Source of the DNA: Pseudobutyrivibrio sp.
GTDB lineage: Bacteria; Bacillota; Clostridia; Lachnospirales; Lachnospiraceae
DNA: 64,000 nucleotides
Direction: 5' to 3'
Assembly: GCF_017471675.1 (NCBI RefSeq)
Contig: NZ_JAFUSK010000051.1
Span: forward strand, 1 to 64,000
Part shown: positions 1 through 8,548 of the stretch, piece after piece
How positions within the stretch are numbered: the stretch's first letter is position 1
Layout: the number at the start of each line of letters is the position of its first letter
The notes under the pieces: generated by a model
Told to the model about the DNA's origin: nothing
The model's input: the letters and a program-made list of their open reading frames with translations, nothing else
The model's database searches: none
Position numbers and translations under genes: made by a program

Positions 1-101
1 CAGTTTTTGTATGTTTTCCTACCGGCTTCAAGCTCAGTCCATTTCGCTATCAGCCTTGGGCTGCCGTCCGTGGCAGCCCATATGAAAACATTCAAAAACT
101 G
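1..101. repeat. Large imperfect inverted-repeat element at window edge
   Basis: Bases 1-18 (CAGTTTTTGTATGTTTTC) pair with 84-101 (GAAAACATTCAAAAACTG) with one internal mismatch. Inside lies a perfect 8-bp GC-rich hairpin, GGGCTGCC (58-65) with GGCAGCCC (72-79). No open frame in it looks like a gene. It could be a structured intergenic repeat or the terminator of a gene to the left of the window. The window edge may cut it. Bases 102-227 hold nothing I recognise. Confidence 0.5.
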
Positions 102-227
102 CTTTAAGATTCTACTAGGCTCATTTCAAAATCATGCAATTAATACTAATATTGCCGCCACTGCTATTGCTCTAGGTAGAGTGTGTCTGTGAGATACATA
201 CAGTACCTTCGAATAGTCAAAGCCGTG

Positions 228-266
228 AATAGAAAAATAGAGGCCAAGCGGTTTGCCTGGCCTCTA
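228..266 (-). terminator. Terminator of the glutathione peroxidase gene
   Basis: The stem AGAGGCCA (239-246) / TGGCCTCT (258-265) is perfect and GC-rich. On the minus strand it is followed by a T-rich stretch (complement of 231-236). It lies about 30 bases past the stop codon of the gpx gene. Confidence 0.75.
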
Positions 267-295
267 CTATAATTAAAGGAGAAATAATGAATCTA

Positions 296-838
296 TTAGA
301 TAAGTGAAGCTACACACTTCTCAACTTCCTTCATGTCAGCTGTTGGCTCAAAGCGAGCAACAACGTTACCTTCACGGTCTACGATGAACTTTGTGAAGTT
401 CCACTTGATCTCTGAATTGTTCTTGTAATCCTTGTCAATTTTCTTAAGCATAGCGCTCATTGCAAGAGCCTTAGGTCCTTTGCCGAAGCCCTCAAATGTC
501 TTCTGTGACTTAAGGTACTTGAAAAGCTCAATAGCTGTCTCACCATTTACGTCAGCCTTCTTCATCTGAGGAAACTGTGTGTTGTAATGAAGTGAGCAGA
601 ACTCGTGAATTTCTTCATCTGTACCAGGTGTCTGACCTGCGAACTGGTTGCAAGGAACATCTACAATCTCAAGTCCCTTGTCATGGTATGTCTCATAGAT
701 GCTTTCAATATCTTTGTACTGTGGTGTGAATCCACAACCTGTGGCTGTATTAACTACCATTACTACCTTACCCTTGTAGTCAGCCATTGCCTGAGCTTCA
801 CCATTTGTCTTCTCTACTGTTAAATCATAAAATCCCAT
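296..838 (-). CDS. gpx: Glutathione peroxidase family thiol peroxidase (Cys type)
   Basis: This 180-residue protein matches the full length of the bacterial BtuE/BsaA-type glutathione peroxidases. These cytosolic enzymes reduce hydrogen peroxide or organic hydroperoxides, in bacteria usually with thioredoxin as reductant. The peroxidatic site NTATGCGFTPQY carries Cys35 instead of selenocysteine. The partner residues of the family are visible: Gln in PCNQF and Trp-Asn in WNFTKF. The start has a clear AAGGAGG site 7 bases upstream. The gene is single and convergent with nothing on its left. Two copies of a 12-bp motif, ATTGTRCGCAAT, sit upstream and suggest a regulated promoter. Family assignment is firm; the substrate is not known. 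Confidence 0.95.
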   Translation of the reverse strand: MGFYDLTVEKTNGEAQAMADYKGKVVMVVNTATGCGFTPQYKDIESIYETYHDKGLEIVDVPCNQFAGQTPGTDEEIHEFCSLHYNTQFPQMKKADVNGETAIELFKYLKSQKTFEGFGKGPKALAMSAMLKKIDKDYKNNSEIKWNFTKFIVDREGNVVARFEPTADMKEVEKCVASLI

Positions 839-893
839 TCTAATTTCCTCCTTGATAGGTACGGGCTGTGCCCTTTTGTTTATAGTTCATTTA

Positions 894-934
894 ATTGTGC
901 GCAATCTTTATTTGATGATTTGATTGTACGCAAT
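894..934. promoter_or_regulatory. Paired operator-like motif ATTGTRCGCAAT
   Basis: ATTGTGCGCAAT (894-905) and ATTGTACGCAAT (923-934) differ at one base and are spaced 29 bp start to start, close to three helical turns. Each has ATTG...CAAT symmetry. They lie between the divergent gpx and D,D-carboxypeptidase genes. The left copy is 56 bp upstream of the gpx start. Binding by a peroxide- or redox-sensing regulator is an inference only. Confidence 0.45.
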
Positions 935-1029
935 TTAATTTTATTTGTCAACTACTTTTTTTATTTTTTTTATAATTCTTTTTTGGTAAAATTATATTGG
1001 GTTTAAAAATGGTAAAGGGGAGTTGAATA

Positions 1030-2166
1030 ATGTTACTTACATCTATTAAAAGAATCTTAAAGAATAGTGCTATCTGCGCTACTGTTATTTCCACTGTTGT
1101 ATTTTCTACAACCATTTCTTCACAGGCTGCTGCATATTCCGTCACACCAGAAACCGGGGTACTCTTATCCTGCGTTGGAACGGAAGTTTTCTCAGATGCC
1201 AATCCTGGAACCTACGTTACCACTGTAAAGGCCAACACACCTGTAAATGTAATTGGCCGCACCAGTAATGGTTTTTGGCAGGTGGATGTTAATGGTACGC
1301 CATACTATATTTCCCAGCAGGCATTGTCTACCATGCCAAATAAAACAGCCTATAGGCTTACATCCTTTGATGCTGGTGCAGTGCTTGTTGCCAATGCTTC
1401 AAATGGAAAGCTTATATATTCTCAAGGAGCCATGGATAAGCTTGAGCCTGCCAGCACCACAAAAATCATGACTGCATTGCTTACTGTAGAGGCAATTGAA
1501 GCAGGGCGAATATCTTTAGATACACCTGTCATGGTTTCGAATTCTGCCCTTGCTACACTTCCATCAGACGCAAGCCATGTATCTCCTAGGCTTAGTCCTG
1601 GAGAAATAATGAACGTAGACCAGCTGCTTACAGCTATGATGGTTAGCTCCGATTGTCAGGCCAGCAATGTGTTGGCAGAACTTGTGGCTGGCTCAGTTCC
1701 AAATTTTGTTGCCATGATGAACGCAAGAGCTGCTCAGCTTGGTTGCGTCAATACCAATTTCACTAATCCATCTGGCTATCCTGATGTAAATATGTACACC
1801 AATGCATATTCATTATATATAATCACATTAAATGCTATTTCACATCCACTGTTCAATCAGTACTTTGGTAAGACAACAGCTGTGCTTCCAGCCACTAACA
1901 CTTGCCCTACACCTAGAGTCATTTCAAACACAGACTCTCTTATGGATGTAAACAGCGTTTACTACAATCCGTCAGTAATAGGTGGCAAAACAGGCAGTGC
2001 CAACCGCGCCGGTCAATGCCTGGTTTCAGTAGCATCCTCTGAAGGCAAGACTGTTATCTCCGTGGTGCTTGGAGCCAAAACAAGAACAATGTTTGACGGC
2101 AACAGGGTGGCTATGCGCTACGCTGAATCTAACCGCCTAATTAACCTTGGATTTGAAAACTATTAA
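1030..2166 (+). CDS. D-alanyl-D-alanine carboxypeptidase (S11) with SH3-like segment
   Basis: This is an exported low-molecular-weight penicillin-binding protein that trims the terminal D-Ala from peptidoglycan pentapeptides. Residues 1-35 form a Sec signal peptide ending near SQAAA. Residues 45-100 resemble a bacterial SH3 domain, which is unusual because DacA/DacF proteins more often carry a C-terminal PBP5 domain. The S11 catalytic domain follows, with S142-T-T-K145 and K320-T-G322. The middle motif, normally S-x-N, reads S206-S-D208. The 378-residue chain ends soon after the KTG region, so the usual C-terminal beta domain and amphipathic anchor are missing. AAGGGGAG precedes the ATG. Confidence 0.9.
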   Translation: MLLTSIKRILKNSAICATVISTVVFSTTISSQAAAYSVTPETGVLLSCVGTEVFSDANPGTYVTTVKANTPVNVIGRTSNGFWQVDVNGTPYYISQQALSTMPNKTAYRLTSFDAGAVLVANASNGKLIYSQGAMDKLEPASTTKIMTALLTVEAIEAGRISLDTPVMVSNSALATLPSDASHVSPRLSPGEIMNVDQLLTAMMVSSDCQASNVLAELVAGSVPNFVAMMNARAAQLGCVNTNFTNPSGYPDVNMYTNAYSLYIITLNAISHPLFNQYFGKTTAVLPATNTCPTPRVISNTDSLMDVNSVYYNPSVIGGKTGSANRAGQCLVSVASSEGKTVISVVLGAKTRTMFDGNRVAMRYAESNRLINLGFENY

Positions 2167-2169
2167 AAT

Positions 2170-2205
2170 AAGGCCACCTGCAAGTAACAGCGGGTGGCCT
2201 TTATT
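2170..2205. terminator. Bidirectional terminator between convergent genes
   Basis: AAGGCCACC (2170-2178) pairs with GGTGGCCTT (2193-2201), with T/A-rich flanks on both sides. It sits between the convergent carboxypeptidase and phosphoglucomutase genes and probably serves both. Confidence 0.8.
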
Positions 2206-2219
2206 GTGTCAATATTAAT

Positions 2220-3914
2220 TTACTCTACAGCATTGATTAGAGCAAAAATCTCTTCTTTGATTGCTGCGTTTGTAGCAAGTGCATTCTCACGAGAATCACG
2301 GTTTGAATAGAAGTAGAACTTAATCTTTGGTTCTGTTCCTGATGGTCTGATTGCAAACCATGAACCGTTATCAAGGAATAATCTGATTGCATTCTGTGGT
2401 GGAATGTCCTCGTAACCATTAATGTAATCGATTACCTTTTCTACCTTTGCGCCAGCAACCTCTGTTGGCATGTTCTCACGGAACCATTTCATCATTCGCT
2501 GAATACGCTGTGCTCCAGGAATTCCCTCTAGGATAATGTTTGGCTCGTCCTCTGCGAAGAAACCGTACTTAGCGTAGATTTCCTGAAGAACATCCCAAAG
2601 TGTCTTGCCCTGCTTTCTGTAATATGCAGCTGCCTCTGCAACCATCATACCTGCAGAGATACCGTCCTTGTCGCGGATATCTTCGCAGATAGCATATCCG
2701 ACAGACTCTTCATATCCAAAGAGATATGTGTAACCATTCTCATGAAGATATGGGATTTTTCCACAAATGTTCTTAAATCCTGTAAGAGTTTCAAACATTT
2801 CCACACCGTAAGCCTTAGCCATGATTGTAGAAAGTGTAGATGTAACGATTGACTTAACCATTGCACCCTTAGCTGGTAAAGTTCCTGCATCCTTGTGACC
2901 TTCTAATATGTAATTAACAAGCAGATATCCTGTCTGGTTACCGTTAAGAGGTACATAGTTGCCCTCGCTGTCACGAATCTCAATGGCAAATCTGTCTGAA
3001 TCAGGGTCTGTAGCCATAAGAAGCTCTGCACCAAACTTACGTCCATACTCCTCTGAAAGCTTAAATGCCTTAGGGTCCTCTGGATTAGGATAACCTACTG
3101 TTGTGAAGTCAGGGTCTGGATTTTCCTGCTCAGGTACGATTGTCCAGTTAGAGAAGCCTCTGTCTGTAAGCATCTGTCTGAATGGGATTGAACCGCAGCC
3201 GTTAAGTGGTGTGTAAACAAGTGGAATGCTAAGGTCAAGCTCGTCTCCTTCGTGAATTGCAAGAGACTCTATCTTATCAAGATATTCTCTATCATATTCC
3301 TCACCAAGAACTGTGATTTTGCCAGCCTTTACGCACTCATCAAAATCAGCCTTCTTAACGCCATTCCACATATCTACAGCATTAATGCACTCTGTCATTC
3401 CATCTGCAATCTCAGATGAAACCTGGCATCCATCATCCCAGTATGCCTTGTAGCCATTGTATTCCTTTGGGTTATGGCTTGCTGTGATGTTGATACCTGA
3501 AACCGTACCAAGTCTTCTAATCATGTAAGCAAGCTCAGGCGTAGGACGAAGGTCTGGGAAAACATAGACCTTAATTCCATTTGCTGCAAATATGCCTGCT
3601 GCAAGCTGTGAAAATTCCTTTGAGAAGTGACGTGGATCATGGGCAATAACAACACCCTTTTCCATTGCTTCCTTCCCCTTTGAAACGATAAAATCAGCAA
3701 CACCCTGTGTAGCCTTGCCAACTGTGAAGAAGTTCATGCGGTTTGTACCTGCACCAACCTTACCACGAAGTCCTGCTGTTCCAAATGAAAGATCCTGATA
3801 AAATCTATCCTCTATATCCTTTTCATCGTTTTTGATAGCTTCAAGCTCTGCCTTTAAAGGGTCATTTGCTTCAAGCTTTTGTAACCACTCGTTATATCTT
3901 TCCTTGTAGTTCAT
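2220..3914 (-). CDS. Phosphoglucomutase/phosphomannomutase (alpha-D-phosphohexomutase)
   Basis: This cytosolic enzyme interconverts glucose 1-phosphate and glucose 6-phosphate, linking glycogen and cell-wall sugar metabolism with glycolysis. The 564-residue length is typical of the PgcA-type long phosphohexomutases of Firmicutes. Visible landmarks in order are the phosphoserine loop TASHNPKEYNG (Ser146), the metal-binding loop D303-PDSDR308, the sugar-binding GYEESVGY motif and the phosphate-binding RPSGTEPKIKFY near the C terminus. AAGGAGG precedes the ATG. It follows the CDF transporter gene by 12 bases and may share its transcript. A glycogen phosphorylase is encoded further along at 39.2 kb. 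Confidence 0.95.
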   Translation of the reverse strand: MNYKERYNEWLQKLEANDPLKAELEAIKNDEKDIEDRFYQDLSFGTAGLRGKVGAGTNRMNFFTVGKATQGVADFIVSKGKEAMEKGVVIAHDPRHFSKEFSQLAAGIFAANGIKVYVFPDLRPTPELAYMIRRLGTVSGINITASHNPKEYNGYKAYWDDGCQVSSEIADGMTECINAVDMWNGVKKADFDECVKAGKITVLGEEYDREYLDKIESLAIHEGDELDLSIPLVYTPLNGCGSIPFRQMLTDRGFSNWTIVPEQENPDPDFTTVGYPNPEDPKAFKLSEEYGRKFGAELLMATDPDSDRFAIEIRDSEGNYVPLNGNQTGYLLVNYILEGHKDAGTLPAKGAMVKSIVTSTLSTIMAKAYGVEMFETLTGFKNICGKIPYLHENGYTYLFGYEESVGYAICEDIRDKDGISAGMMVAEAAAYYRKQGKTLWDVLQEIYAKYGFFAEDEPNIILEGIPGAQRIQRMMKWFRENMPTEVAGAKVEKVIDYINGYEDIPPQNAIRLFLDNGSWFAIRPSGTEPKIKFYFYSNRDSRENALATNAAIKEEIFALINAVE

Positions 3915-3926
3915 AGTTCCTCCTTA

Positions 3927-5033
3927 TTAATCAGATAAATCAATATCCATATTTATATTAAAATTATATTGTGGATATGCCTTACTTATAGCATCAACAA
4001 TTGTGTTAAACAATTCTCTTCGGTTAGTAGCATCAAAGCTAATTACTAAGTCAAAGCTTACTGTTTGATTTGCTTCATCAAAATAAAAACCGTGGATTTG
4101 CTTAACATACTCGTATTTCTTTGCAAATTTGGATAATTCTTTTCTTAACAAATCTGCTGGTGAATCTTTTTTATTCTTGCAATAGATGCCGATTCCCTCT
4201 AAAAGTACCCCTGTTTCACCAAGGACTTTATGTGTAATCTCTCGCTGCAGCTGGTCAAGGCGCGCCATATCCATATCCTCATCTACCTCGATATGGATTG
4301 AACCTACATAGCGCTCTGGACCATAGTTGTGAAGGCTAAGGTCGTATGCACCAAGGACATCGTCAAATCCTACAACTACTCGCTTTACATCATGACTTAG
4401 CTGCATCTCAATTCGCTCACCCAATATATGAGAGATAGTGTCTGCAATCATTTCATAGCCTGATTTAATAATGACTATAGAAATGATGGCACCAAGCCAT
4501 GCCTCAAGGCTTACACCTGAGAAAATAAAGATAATAGCCGCAACCAGTGTAGATGCTGAAATTACAGAATCAAGCTTTGCATCTTCGCCTGAAGCCACCA
4601 GGGAATCAGAATTAACTTCCTTGCCCACCTTTTTAACATAGGTTCCTAAAACAATCTTTACCACTACAGCAACAGCAACGATAATAAGACTGCTTGTTGT
4701 GTATTCTGGTATAGATGGATTTATAATCTTCTTTACCGACTCAATTAAGGAAGTGATACCTGCGTAAGATACAATAATTGCTATAATTGCAGCACTGATA
4801 TATTCTACTCTTCCGTGTCCAAGTGGATGCTTCTTGTCAGGCTCCTTACCTGCAAGCTTTGTTCCAACTATCGTAATTACGGATGACAATGCATCACTTA
4901 AATTGTTAACAGCATCAAGAACAATAGCGATAGACCCTGTTACAGTACCAACAAATGCTTTAAAAGCGGCTAGTAGGCAGTTAGCACCAATACCAAGGAT
5001 ACTTGTTTGAATAATCTTTTTGTTTCGTTCCAT
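3927..5033 (-). CDS. Cation diffusion facilitator (CDF) family efflux transporter
   Basis: This is a membrane antiporter of the CDF family, which exports divalent metals such as Zn, Mn, Fe or Co in exchange for protons. The 368-residue chain has an N-terminal block of about six membrane segments. The family's metal-site region is seen in DAVNNLSDALSS (Asp40, Asn44, Asp47) and again in DAKLDS of a later helix, and HPLGHGRVEY follows the second helix. The C-terminal third is the cytoplasmic ferredoxin-like domain, extended by about 80 residues beyond the shortest family members. It starts 5 bases after the XRE regulator ends, so the pair forms an operon. The metal cannot be told from the sequence. 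Confidence 0.92.
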   Translation of the reverse strand: MERNKKIIQTSILGIGANCLLAAFKAFVGTVTGSIAIVLDAVNNLSDALSSVITIVGTKLAGKEPDKKHPLGHGRVEYISAAIIAIIVSYAGITSLIESVKKIINPSIPEYTTSSLIIVAVAVVVKIVLGTYVKKVGKEVNSDSLVASGEDAKLDSVISASTLVAAIIFIFSGVSLEAWLGAIISIVIIKSGYEMIADTISHILGERIEMQLSHDVKRVVVGFDDVLGAYDLSLHNYGPERYVGSIHIEVDEDMDMARLDQLQREITHKVLGETGVLLEGIGIYCKNKKDSPADLLRKELSKFAKKYEYVKQIHGFYFDEANQTVSFDLVISFDATNRRELFNTIVDAISKAYPQYNFNINMDIDLSD

Positions 5034-5038
5034 GTTAG

Positions 5039-5383
5039 CTACTTTTTATTCTTAAGATTCTTAACGTAAGTCTTAAGCTCCTCCTTCGTTTTTTTATTCA
5101 GTTTTTCCATTTTCTTAAGCACATCATACTCTGCTGTGCCCTCACTTGCGATGAGGAAATCTACCTCACCAGCCCCCTTAGAAGGAATAGTATCCTGTAA
5201 AACCTCAAATGGAGAAACATCCAAAACATCACAGATAGACATAATCTTATCTGCCGATGGATTAGTTTTCTTTCTTTTCCAATCACTGATGGTACTCTGG
5301 GCAATGCCAGTGCGAGTAGCCATCTCAAGCTGCGATACCCCTTTTTCCTCCATTAACATAAAAATTCTCTCACTAATAATCAT
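5039..5383 (-). CDS. XRE-family helix-turn-helix regulator
   Basis: This 114-residue cytosolic DNA-binding protein has an N-terminal HTH_3 domain, about residues 5-60, of the Cro/CI type: GVSQLEMATRTGIAQSTISDW is followed by the family's NPSADKIMSICDVLDVSP. The C-terminal part is charged (KKMEKLNKKTKEELKTYVKNLKNKK) and probably helical. It is the first gene of a tightly spaced operon with the CDF metal transporter. It has a good promoter, and the palindrome just downstream of that promoter could be its own operator. A role in controlling metal efflux is inferred from position only. Confidence 0.85.
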   Translation of the reverse strand: MIISERIFMLMEEKGVSQLEMATRTGIAQSTISDWKRKKTNPSADKIMSICDVLDVSPFEVLQDTIPSKGAGEVDFLIASEGTAEYDVLKKMEKLNKKTKEELKTYVKNLKNKK

Positions 5384-5397
5384 AATGCACCCCCTCC

Positions 5398-5453
5398 ATT
5401 ATTGCATATACGATAATAATATTTATTATACTCAATAATAATCTTAGTCACAA
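5398..5453 (-). promoter_or_regulatory. Promoter and operator-like palindrome of the XRE-CDF operon
   Basis: On the minus strand TTGTGA (5448-5453) and TATAAT (5425-5430) are separated by exactly 17 bp. An inverted repeat, ATTATTG (5398-5404) with CGATAATAAT (5411-5420), covers the predicted transcription start and leader. That is the usual place for an autorepressor site. Confidence 0.6.
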
Positions 5454-5502
5454 GTTTAGCCTAAAGCTACTGATTTGCCTTTTCTTATCAGAAACCAGAA
5501 AG

Positions 5503-6642
5503 CTACAGTGATGCATGATGTCTTTGCTTTTCATTATACATAAGCCTATCAATAATCTGTTGAAATTCCTTTGCACTCATTCCACTGGCATGATAATATT
5601 CTTCAAATCCACAGCTAACATCAACTCCATTTGGCCAGCCATGCTTTCTACTAGCCTTTGCTACATCAGTGTGAAGAATATCAATCTTTTTTGAAACCTC
5701 ATATTTAGAAGCCTCTTCAACAACAATGCAAAACTCATCGCCACCAAATCTGCCAATATACGCATTTTCTCCAAAAATATCAACAAGAATGTCTGCAACC
5801 ACCTTGATAGCTTTGTCACCTGCATCATGACCTAAGCTATCATTGATTTCCTTGAAATTGTCAATATCAATCATAACTGCAGTAAAATCCCGACCTGTGG
5901 ACGCAGCATTCTTAACCATATCCTGCATCTTAATATCCAGACCACGCCTGTTTAATAAACCAGACAGATAATCTACATTAACGTCTCTGCTTTGGTAGAA
6001 GAAAAATAGTATAAGGCATCCCAGTGAAATACCTGCATAGGTAGTGTCAAGCTCAGCTAAGAATACCTGTAATACAGAGCCTATAAATGAAAATGCTGGA
6101 AGAAACAGCACCGCCTGCTTGTATTCGCTCATAATATTATTTCTAAATGCAATGGCATATACCACCAGCAAACAGATAAAAATCATTAGCAATATGGCTC
6201 TTGGATAAAAAAACTCTCCCCTATAATAAACACCATCTTCAAAATAGTAGAACCATTTTGTCTTAAATACTGTAGCCAAAAATACCAAAACAAAGTTTGT
6301 AACCGCAAAAAGCTCAAAGGCTATTCTAAAAGTTGCTCTAGGCTTTTTATTTCCATCATCCATCCAACAATCCATATAATAGACTGCAAAAAGAATATCT
6401 ACAGGATCTAATAAAAAGATAATGAAGTACCCTATCTGAGAGAAAATTAAAAAATCGTTTGGATAAGTCTCTCCAATTCTACCGATTGACTCCGAAAGCA
6501 GTAAAACAAGGGTGCATTTTAGTATAGCGGAATATTTACGCCCCTTTTGAAGCCGTGATGATTTATTCTGAAAAATCAGCAATAGCACCAATAGGAAGGA
6601 CGTGAAAAAGTTAAGTGTTATCCAGCTTGCTACCTCAACCAT
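5503..6642 (-). CDS. Membrane-bound diguanylate cyclase (GGDEF)
   Basis: This 379-residue protein has about six or seven N-terminal membrane segments (residues 1-215). They resemble the histidine-kinase-like sensor regions often attached to GGDEF domains. A complete GGDEF domain follows, beginning at DYLSGLLNRRGL. The active-site loop is intact (GRFGGDEFCIVVE), and so is the substrate-binding DIDNFKEINDSLGHDAGD. It should make cyclic di-GMP at the membrane in response to an unknown signal. No RxxD inhibitory site is obvious before the loop. It is a single gene, with a weak AAAGGTG ribosome site. Confidence 0.92.
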   Translation of the reverse strand: MVEVASWITLNFFTSFLLVLLLIFQNKSSRLQKGRKYSAILKCTLVLLLSESIGRIGETYPNDFLIFSQIGYFIIFLLDPVDILFAVYYMDCWMDDGNKKPRATFRIAFELFAVTNFVLVFLATVFKTKWFYYFEDGVYYRGEFFYPRAILLMIFICLLVVYAIAFRNNIMSEYKQAVLFLPAFSFIGSVLQVFLAELDTTYAGISLGCLILFFFYQSRDVNVDYLSGLLNRRGLDIKMQDMVKNAASTGRDFTAVMIDIDNFKEINDSLGHDAGDKAIKVVADILVDIFGENAYIGRFGGDEFCIVVEEASKYEVSKKIDILHTDVAKASRKHGWPNGVDVSCGFEEYYHASGMSAKEFQQIIDRLMYNEKQRHHASL

Positions 6643-6724
6643 ATTTCACCTTTCATCTAACTAATCCCATTAACGAACATACTACAAGTGTATGATACCA
6701 TATAAAATCCATAAATCTGTGAAT

Positions 6725-6784
6725 TAAAAAAATCACCTGAATTAGCTGATTCCATAGTAATCAGTTGTTTCAGGTGATTTTACC
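6725..6784 (-). terminator. Terminator of the aldose-epimerase-like gene
   Basis: AAAATCACCTGAA pairs with TTTCAGGTGATTTT across a 22-base segment that is itself partly self-complementary (GCTGATTCC...AATCAG). The A/T runs on both sides make it bidirectional. It lies about 15 bases beyond the stop of the 6797-7672 gene. Confidence 0.75.
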
Positions 6785-6796
6785 TATATGCTAGTG

Positions 6797-7672
6797 TTAT
6801 TCAAGAATAATCTGATATTCACTAGCAAAAGCATCACTAGGATTTAGGCTGTTGCCATATTCTCTCTCTTCAAGCTTTTGGTTAAAGCCCACTCTATCGC
6901 ATCGCCCGAACCATGGTTCAATACATACAAATGGTGCATGCTTTGCAACTGGTGACCACACACCAAATAAAGGTGTAGGGCATGTCACTGAAAGAAGAGG
7001 CTTTTTATCCTTGTCTAAAATAGTCACCTTATCTGCCTGTTCATCTTCTATCACCAAGGCATCCTTTGAAAAAAGCTCATCGGACATCTTAAGAATTCCA
7101 TCTTCTAATGAATAATTATCCTTTTCATCAGAAAGGCATCCACTGCCATCACCAGCAATAACATTAGCTGTGATTGCTTCTAATGCCTCCCCTGCCTTTT
7201 CAAATCGAAGATAATCTGTATCAAGATCCACGTTAAAAGCAGGATGTGCTCCGATTGAAAAATACATTTTTCTGCTGTCAGTATTTAATACATTCCAACA
7301 TACCTTAACTGTATTTTCCTCTATTACATATGTAATAGTAAGCTTGAAATCAAATGGATATTTTTCGTGGGTGCTATCATCAGAATTAAGCTCAAAAACC
7401 AGCTTGTTCTCACTCTCACTCGCCAATGCAAAATCCATATCTCTGGCAAATCCGTGCTGTCCCATTTCGTAGGTCTTTCCATCATATACTGATTTCTTCT
7501 GATAGTAGCTACCTACAACCGGGAACAATACAGGAGATGTTCTTCCCCAAAATGCAGCATCAGCCTGCCACATCATTTCTTTATTATCGTATTTACGAAT
7601 CAAGGATTTTATCTCTGCACCATGTTCTGCCACTGTTAGCTTAAGGTTATTATTTTCAATTGTATAATTCAT
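6797..7672 (-). CDS. Aldose 1-epimerase family protein (LacX/YeaD-like)
   Basis: This 291-residue cytosolic protein of the galactose mutarotase fold has the family sequences SIGAHPAFNV, with the catalytic-type His, and CIEPWFGRCD near the C terminus. The length and the opening (MNYTIENNNLKLTVAEHGAEIKSL) match the LacX-like branch, whose substrates are mostly undefined, rather than classical GalM. It should interconvert alpha and beta anomers of a sugar or sugar phosphate. AGGAGAG precedes the ATG. The endonuclease IV gene lies 30 bases upstream and may be co-transcribed. Confidence 0.88.
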   Translation of the reverse strand: MNYTIENNNLKLTVAEHGAEIKSLIRKYDNKEMMWQADAAFWGRTSPVLFPVVGSYYQKKSVYDGKTYEMGQHGFARDMDFALASESENKLVFELNSDDSTHEKYPFDFKLTITYVIEENTVKVCWNVLNTDSRKMYFSIGAHPAFNVDLDTDYLRFEKAGEALEAITANVIAGDGSGCLSDEKDNYSLEDGILKMSDELFSKDALVIEDEQADKVTILDKDKKPLLSVTCPTPLFGVWSPVAKHAPFVCIEPWFGRCDRVGFNQKLEEREYGNSLNPSDAFASEYQIILE

Positions 7673-7702
7673 TTGTCTCTCCTAATTCAAAGTCCTTCTA
7701 TC

Positions 7703-8530
7703 TTACATCCAACTATTTACTATCTTGATTTCTTCCATGTATCCTGCGTCATCATTTGGTGTTTCAAGGATGAAAGGAAGCTTCTGAAGAGCTGGATGAA
7801 GAGCTATACGTTTCATTGCTTCCATGCCAATAAATCCCTGACCTAGCTTTTCGTGGCGGTCTTTTGCGGCGCCACATTCATTTTTGCTATCGTTAAAATG
7901 AATAGCCTTTAAACGGTCAAGCCCTATTATTTTATCAAACTTAGTAAGCACACCATCAAAATCATTTACTATATCATATCCACCATCCCAAATATGGCAG
8001 GTGTCCAAGCAAACACCAAGCTTATCGTTTAAGGTGGTGCGGTCAATAATTTCTCGCAGTTCTTCAAAGGTCTTACCCACTTCCGAGCCTTTACCAGCCA
8101 TAGTCTCTAGCAAGACGGTGGTTTGCATATCAGGCCACAGTGCTTCGTTTAATCCATCTGCAATCTGTTTAATCCCTGTTTCAACCCCTTGGCCTGTATG
8201 AGAGCCGGGATGAAAATTATAAAGCTGATTTGGAACCTGTTCCATTCTTTGTAAATCCTGCTTTAGCATATCCAGTGCATTTGCCCTGGTTTCAGGCTTA
8301 GCAGAGCAAAGATTCATAGTGTAGCTGGCATGCGCCACCAGCTTACCAAATTTCTTTTCACCTAAGATTTGCTGGAGTTTTTGCACATCATCTCCATCTA
8401 TATCCTTAGCTTTTCCACCACGTGGATTTCGTGTAAACCAGGCAAAGGTATTGCCGCCAAAATCTACCATGGTACGCCCCATGGCTTCATATCCATTAGT
8501 CACTGACAAGTGACAACCTATGTATATCAT
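7703..8530 (-). CDS. nfo: Deoxyribonuclease IV (endonuclease IV, AP endonuclease)
   Basis: This cytosolic base-excision repair enzyme cuts the DNA backbone 5' of abasic sites and removes 3' blocking groups. The 275 residues cover the whole TIM-barrel family. Zinc-ligand regions are recognisable: LVAHASYTMNL, YNFHPGSHTG, LLETMAGKGSEVG, GVCLDTCHIWDGGYD, AIHFNDSKNECGAAKDRHEKLGQG and the C-terminal FILETP. It starts at an ATG after TAGAGG. It is followed by the epimerase-like gene and preceded by a small hydrolase gene, 18 bases away. Confidence 0.95.
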   Translation of the reverse strand: MIYIGCHLSVTNGYEAMGRTMVDFGGNTFAWFTRNPRGGKAKDIDGDDVQKLQQILGEKKFGKLVAHASYTMNLCSAKPETRANALDMLKQDLQRMEQVPNQLYNFHPGSHTGQGVETGIKQIADGLNEALWPDMQTTVLLETMAGKGSEVGKTFEELREIIDRTTLNDKLGVCLDTCHIWDGGYDIVNDFDGVLTKFDKIIGLDRLKAIHFNDSKNECGAAKDRHEKLGQGFIGMEAMKRIALHPALQKLPFILETPNDDAGYMEEIKIVNSWM

Positions 8531-8548
8531 ATATTACCTCTAAATGCT

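Noticed and set aside
7-192. Small protein at the window start
   Set aside because: It lies in an inverted-repeat element, with no ribosome site and no recognisable domain.
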